From an uncultured Clostridium sp. (lineage in GTDB: Bacteria > Bacillota > Clostridia > TANB77 > CAG-508): DNA of 8,290 nucleotides. The stretch is taken from assembly GCA_947643945.1 (NCBI GenBank), contig CANRXN010000031.1, forward strand, positions 1-8,290, in the 5' to 3' direction. A program made the translations under genes and the position numbers. Position 1 is the stretch's first letter; the number at the start of each line of letters is the position of its first letter. Below, piece by piece: positions 6,719 through 8,290 of the stretch. The notes beneath the pieces are model-generated. The model saw only the letters and a program-made list of their open reading frames with translations. It was not told the DNA's origin and ran no database searches.

Positions 6719-6742
6719 AATGGGCGGAATGTTCCGCCCATT
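6719..6742 (-). repeat. Perfect 11-bp GC-rich hairpin between the M23 gene and ctpA
   Basis: AATGGGCGGAA (6719-6729) and TTCCGCCCATT (6732-6742) are exact reverse complements two bases apart, GC-rich in an AT-rich region. No U-tract follows on the minus strand, so it is not a standard intrinsic terminator. It could be an RNA stabiliser or processing site, a partial terminator, or a protein-binding site ahead of ctpA, whose ATG lies 33 bases downstream. Confidence 0.7.
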
Positions 6743-6770
6743 CTTTATATTATATTTATATGACATACAT

Positions 6771-8016
6771 TTAAAAATATTGACTTGGATTTACTCTATT
6801 TCCATAGGCATATGGTGCCACCCTTACTTCAAAATGTAGGTGTGGTCCAGAAGAGTTTCCTGAATTTCCTGATCTCATAATTTGTTGACCTCTTGAAACT
6901 GTTTGTCCAGGTGTAACACATATTGAACCACTTGTTCCATGTGCATACCATGTTTGTAATCCTCCTGCATGTTGGATAACTACATGGGTTCCATAACTTG
7001 TTGTTAAGTTTTGTGTTTTAAGAACTACACCTTCTGCTGCCGCATATACGGGTGTTCCAGATGGTACAGCATAATCGATTGCCCCATGATAGCCTCCACT
7101 TGGATAGTACATACCCGCTGATATAGAACCTGAACTTACAGGTCTTTGAAGCGTTCCGCTTCCTCCGCCCTGTATAATTTCCTCCTGAACTTCCACTACT
7201 ATTTCCGTTATTATTTCCAGATGAATTACCATTTCCTTTATTGGTATTGTTTAATGCTTCAATTTGTGCCGCATATTTTGCTCGTGCTGCTTTTAATTCT
7301 TTCTCAATTTGGGCACTTGCTGTACGAAGTTCTTCAATATGTTCTTGTAACTCTTTTTCGTCTTCTGACAGTTTAGCTACTTGTTTATCTTTTTCTTTTT
7401 TGGCTGTTTGTAGTTGTGTAGAAACACTTTGTTTACTTGCTTTTGAAGTATTTAATTCTTGTTTACTTGCTTCTAAATCTTTTTTAGCTTGCTCAATTTC
7501 CTCTTTTTGTTTTTGAATTTTCTCTAATAATTCCGTATCAGTTGTTGCTACTTCTGTTATTAAAAAGTAGTTAGAAATTAAGTCAGTAATACTAGAAGAA
7601 GATAAAATAAAGTCTAAATAAGAGGTTTCCCCTGCTTCATAAGTTGCAACTAGCCTAGCATTTAATAATTCTTCTTGTTGGGTATAATCTTCTTGTGCTT
7701 TTTCTAATTTATTTTGAGATTCTTGTATTTTTGTATTTAATCCTGCTATTTGTGTATCCAATGTATCAATTTGTGATTGATAATCATCTATTTGATTAGA
7801 TAAGTTTTCTACTTGTTTTTGTACTTCTTTTTTTTCTCCCTGAACGCTATCTAATTCTTTTTCAGTTTGTTTTATTTCATTATTTGCTTTTGTTTGTTCA
7901 TTTGTTTGTTTGTTTATCTCTGCTTCTGTTACTGCTTGTACCGTATATAAATTAGCTTGTAATACTATAATTCCTATTACGAGTATTCCTATTATTTTAA
8001 TTCCTATTCTTTTCAT
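6771..8016 (-). CDS. Secreted coiled-coil M23 peptidoglycan hydrolase, read through a +1 shift
   Basis: Cell-wall endopeptidase or activator of the EnvC/PcsB-like type, 414 aa if base 7167 is skipped. GGAGG before ATG at 8016 lies in the 21-base gap after the upstream M23 gene. In order: signal peptide (about 1-29, ending VQA), long Lys/Glu/Gln-rich coiled coil (about 30-250), Asn/Gly/Ser linker (about 255-290), then a LytM domain with zinc ligands H310, D314 (HGAID) and H394, and catalytic H359 (YAH) and H392 (GPHLHFE). All active-site residues are present. The zero-frame product would be the coiled coil plus about 50 unrelated residues rich in Arg, Cys and Trp. Coiled-coil M23 proteins of this type commonly partner FtsX, and the following ctpA fits an ftsEX-linked locus, though ftsEX is not in the window. 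Confidence 0.88.
7165..7167 (-). other. Frameshift site 3: CGG in the M23 linker
   Basis: The coding strand reads TAT ACA GGG CGG AGG AAG. Removing the C gives ACA GGG GGA GGA AGC GGA, T-G-G-G-S-G, continuing the Gly/Ser linker into the complete LytM domain. The extra C is unambiguous, as it interrupts a run of five G. The zero-frame codon is CGG and the restored codon is GGA (Gly). An SD-like AGGAGG lies 13 bases upstream on the coding strand, but the other two sites lack one. Confidence 0.88.
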
Positions 8017-8037
8017 AAGTTCCTCCTATTTTCCCCT

Positions 8038-8290
8038 TTAATTATTCGTATTTTCTGTGCTTTTATCTTTCTGCTCTGCATCGTTTGTGTCTTCCTTCGT
8101 TGTATCTTGATTTTGTGTGGTTGGTACCATTCCATTTGTAATATATGGTAGTGGATCTGTTACTACACCATTTAGTCGAACCTCAAAGTGAGCATGTGGT
8201 CCTGTAGAATAACCGGTTGATCCAACTTTTAGAACGACAGTTTCTCCTCTTTTTACATAATCTCCTACTTTTACCATAATTTCGGATCCA
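8038..8290 (-). CDS. M23/LytM-type peptidase, C-terminal part only
   Basis: The gene enters from the right edge, so only its last 83 residues are seen. They carry the end of a LytM fold: VKVGDYVKRGETV, then STGPHAHFEV, whose first His is the catalytic one and whose second is the zinc ligand. After about 20 residues a low-complexity Thr/Asp/Glu/Lys/Asn tail closes the protein. An in-frame ATG at 8277 lies inside the domain and is not the start. It is 21 bases upstream of the next M23 gene, so the two are probably one transcript. Two successive M23 genes suggest paralogues with different partners. The N-terminus and any anchor lie outside the window. Confidence 0.85.
   Translation of the reverse strand, partial: GSEIMVKVGDYVKRGETVVLKVGSTGYSTGPHAHFEVRLNGVVTDPLPYITNGMVPTTQNQDTTKEDTNDAEQKDKSTENTNN

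Noticed and set aside
6686..6766. N-terminal extension of ctpA from the ATG at 6766
   Set aside because: It would include the perfect hairpin, has no good ribosome binding site, and is not family-like. GGAGGT fits the ATG at 6685.
7018..7520. Plus-strand open frames opposite the M23 gene and others
   Set aside because: They are shadows of strongly supported minus-strand genes, with Ser/Cys/Phe-rich low-complexity translations and no ribosome binding sites.
92..8016. Three genes as pseudogenes from decay
   Set aside because: Each has only one lesion, of identical type, with all active-site residues conserved on both sides, and one is pyrG, which is normally essential. Decay would give varied lesions.
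1..8290. CRISPR array, tRNA, rRNA, insertion sequence or phage genes
   Set aside because: I saw no spaced direct repeats, cloverleaf sequences, transposase or phage proteins on either strand.

Overview
The window looks like a chromosomal segment of a low-GC Gram-positive bacterium, most likely an uncultured member of the Clostridia. The reasons are AT-rich DNA (native genes roughly mid-30s % GC by spot counts), strong AAGGAG/GGAGG ribosome binding sites, near-consensus sigma-A promoters, TAA and TGA both used as stops, and a set of typical Firmicutes housekeeping genes. I cannot name a species.

Layout, right to left on the minus strand: the 3' end of an M23/LytM-type peptidase (8038-8290), a secreted coiled-coil M23 peptidase (6771-8016), an 11-bp hairpin in the gap, the S41 protease ctpA (5477-6685), pgsA (4866-5459) with a terminator, then greA (4246-4722) from its own promoter. 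This block belongs to the cell envelope, with murein hydrolases, an exported processing protease and anionic phospholipid synthesis. The order coiled-coil M23 then CtpA resembles the region downstream of ftsEX in other Firmicutes. A bidirectional terminator separates greA from two plus-strand genes: deoD (3038-3760) and a 120-codon orphan of different composition (3831-4193). Divergent from deoD is pyrG (1134-2730), followed by a HAD phosphatase gene (92-1121) as a two-gene unit. A perfect consensus promoter (33-61) fires off the left edge.

The main finding is that three of the eight recognisable genes (the HAD phosphatase, pyrG and the coiled-coil M23 peptidase) are each interrupted by one extra nucleotide of the same kind. 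In each case a C sits immediately before a glycine GGN codon, so the zero-frame codon at the break is exactly CGG. Skipping that C restores a full-length, motif-complete protein: DxDGT in the HAD enzyme, PGGFG in CTP synthase, and a Gly-rich linker in the M23 enzyme. By my reading CGG is used as an in-frame codon nowhere else in the recognised genes (about 66 arginine codons). The only other in-frame CGGs are both arginines of the compositionally foreign orphan. This fits recurrent +1 translational frameshifting at a starved or unassigned CGG codon, with tRNA-Gly pairing out of frame at GGN. A systematic sequencing artefact is the main rival explanation.

Secondary observations: the pyrG leader has a terminator-like hairpin starting almost at the predicted transcription start, with A9 followed by CC, suggesting a variant of reiterative-transcription attenuation. 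The deoD leader contains a 16-bp near-perfect inverted repeat. The greA -35 box lies inside the pgsA terminator hairpin.
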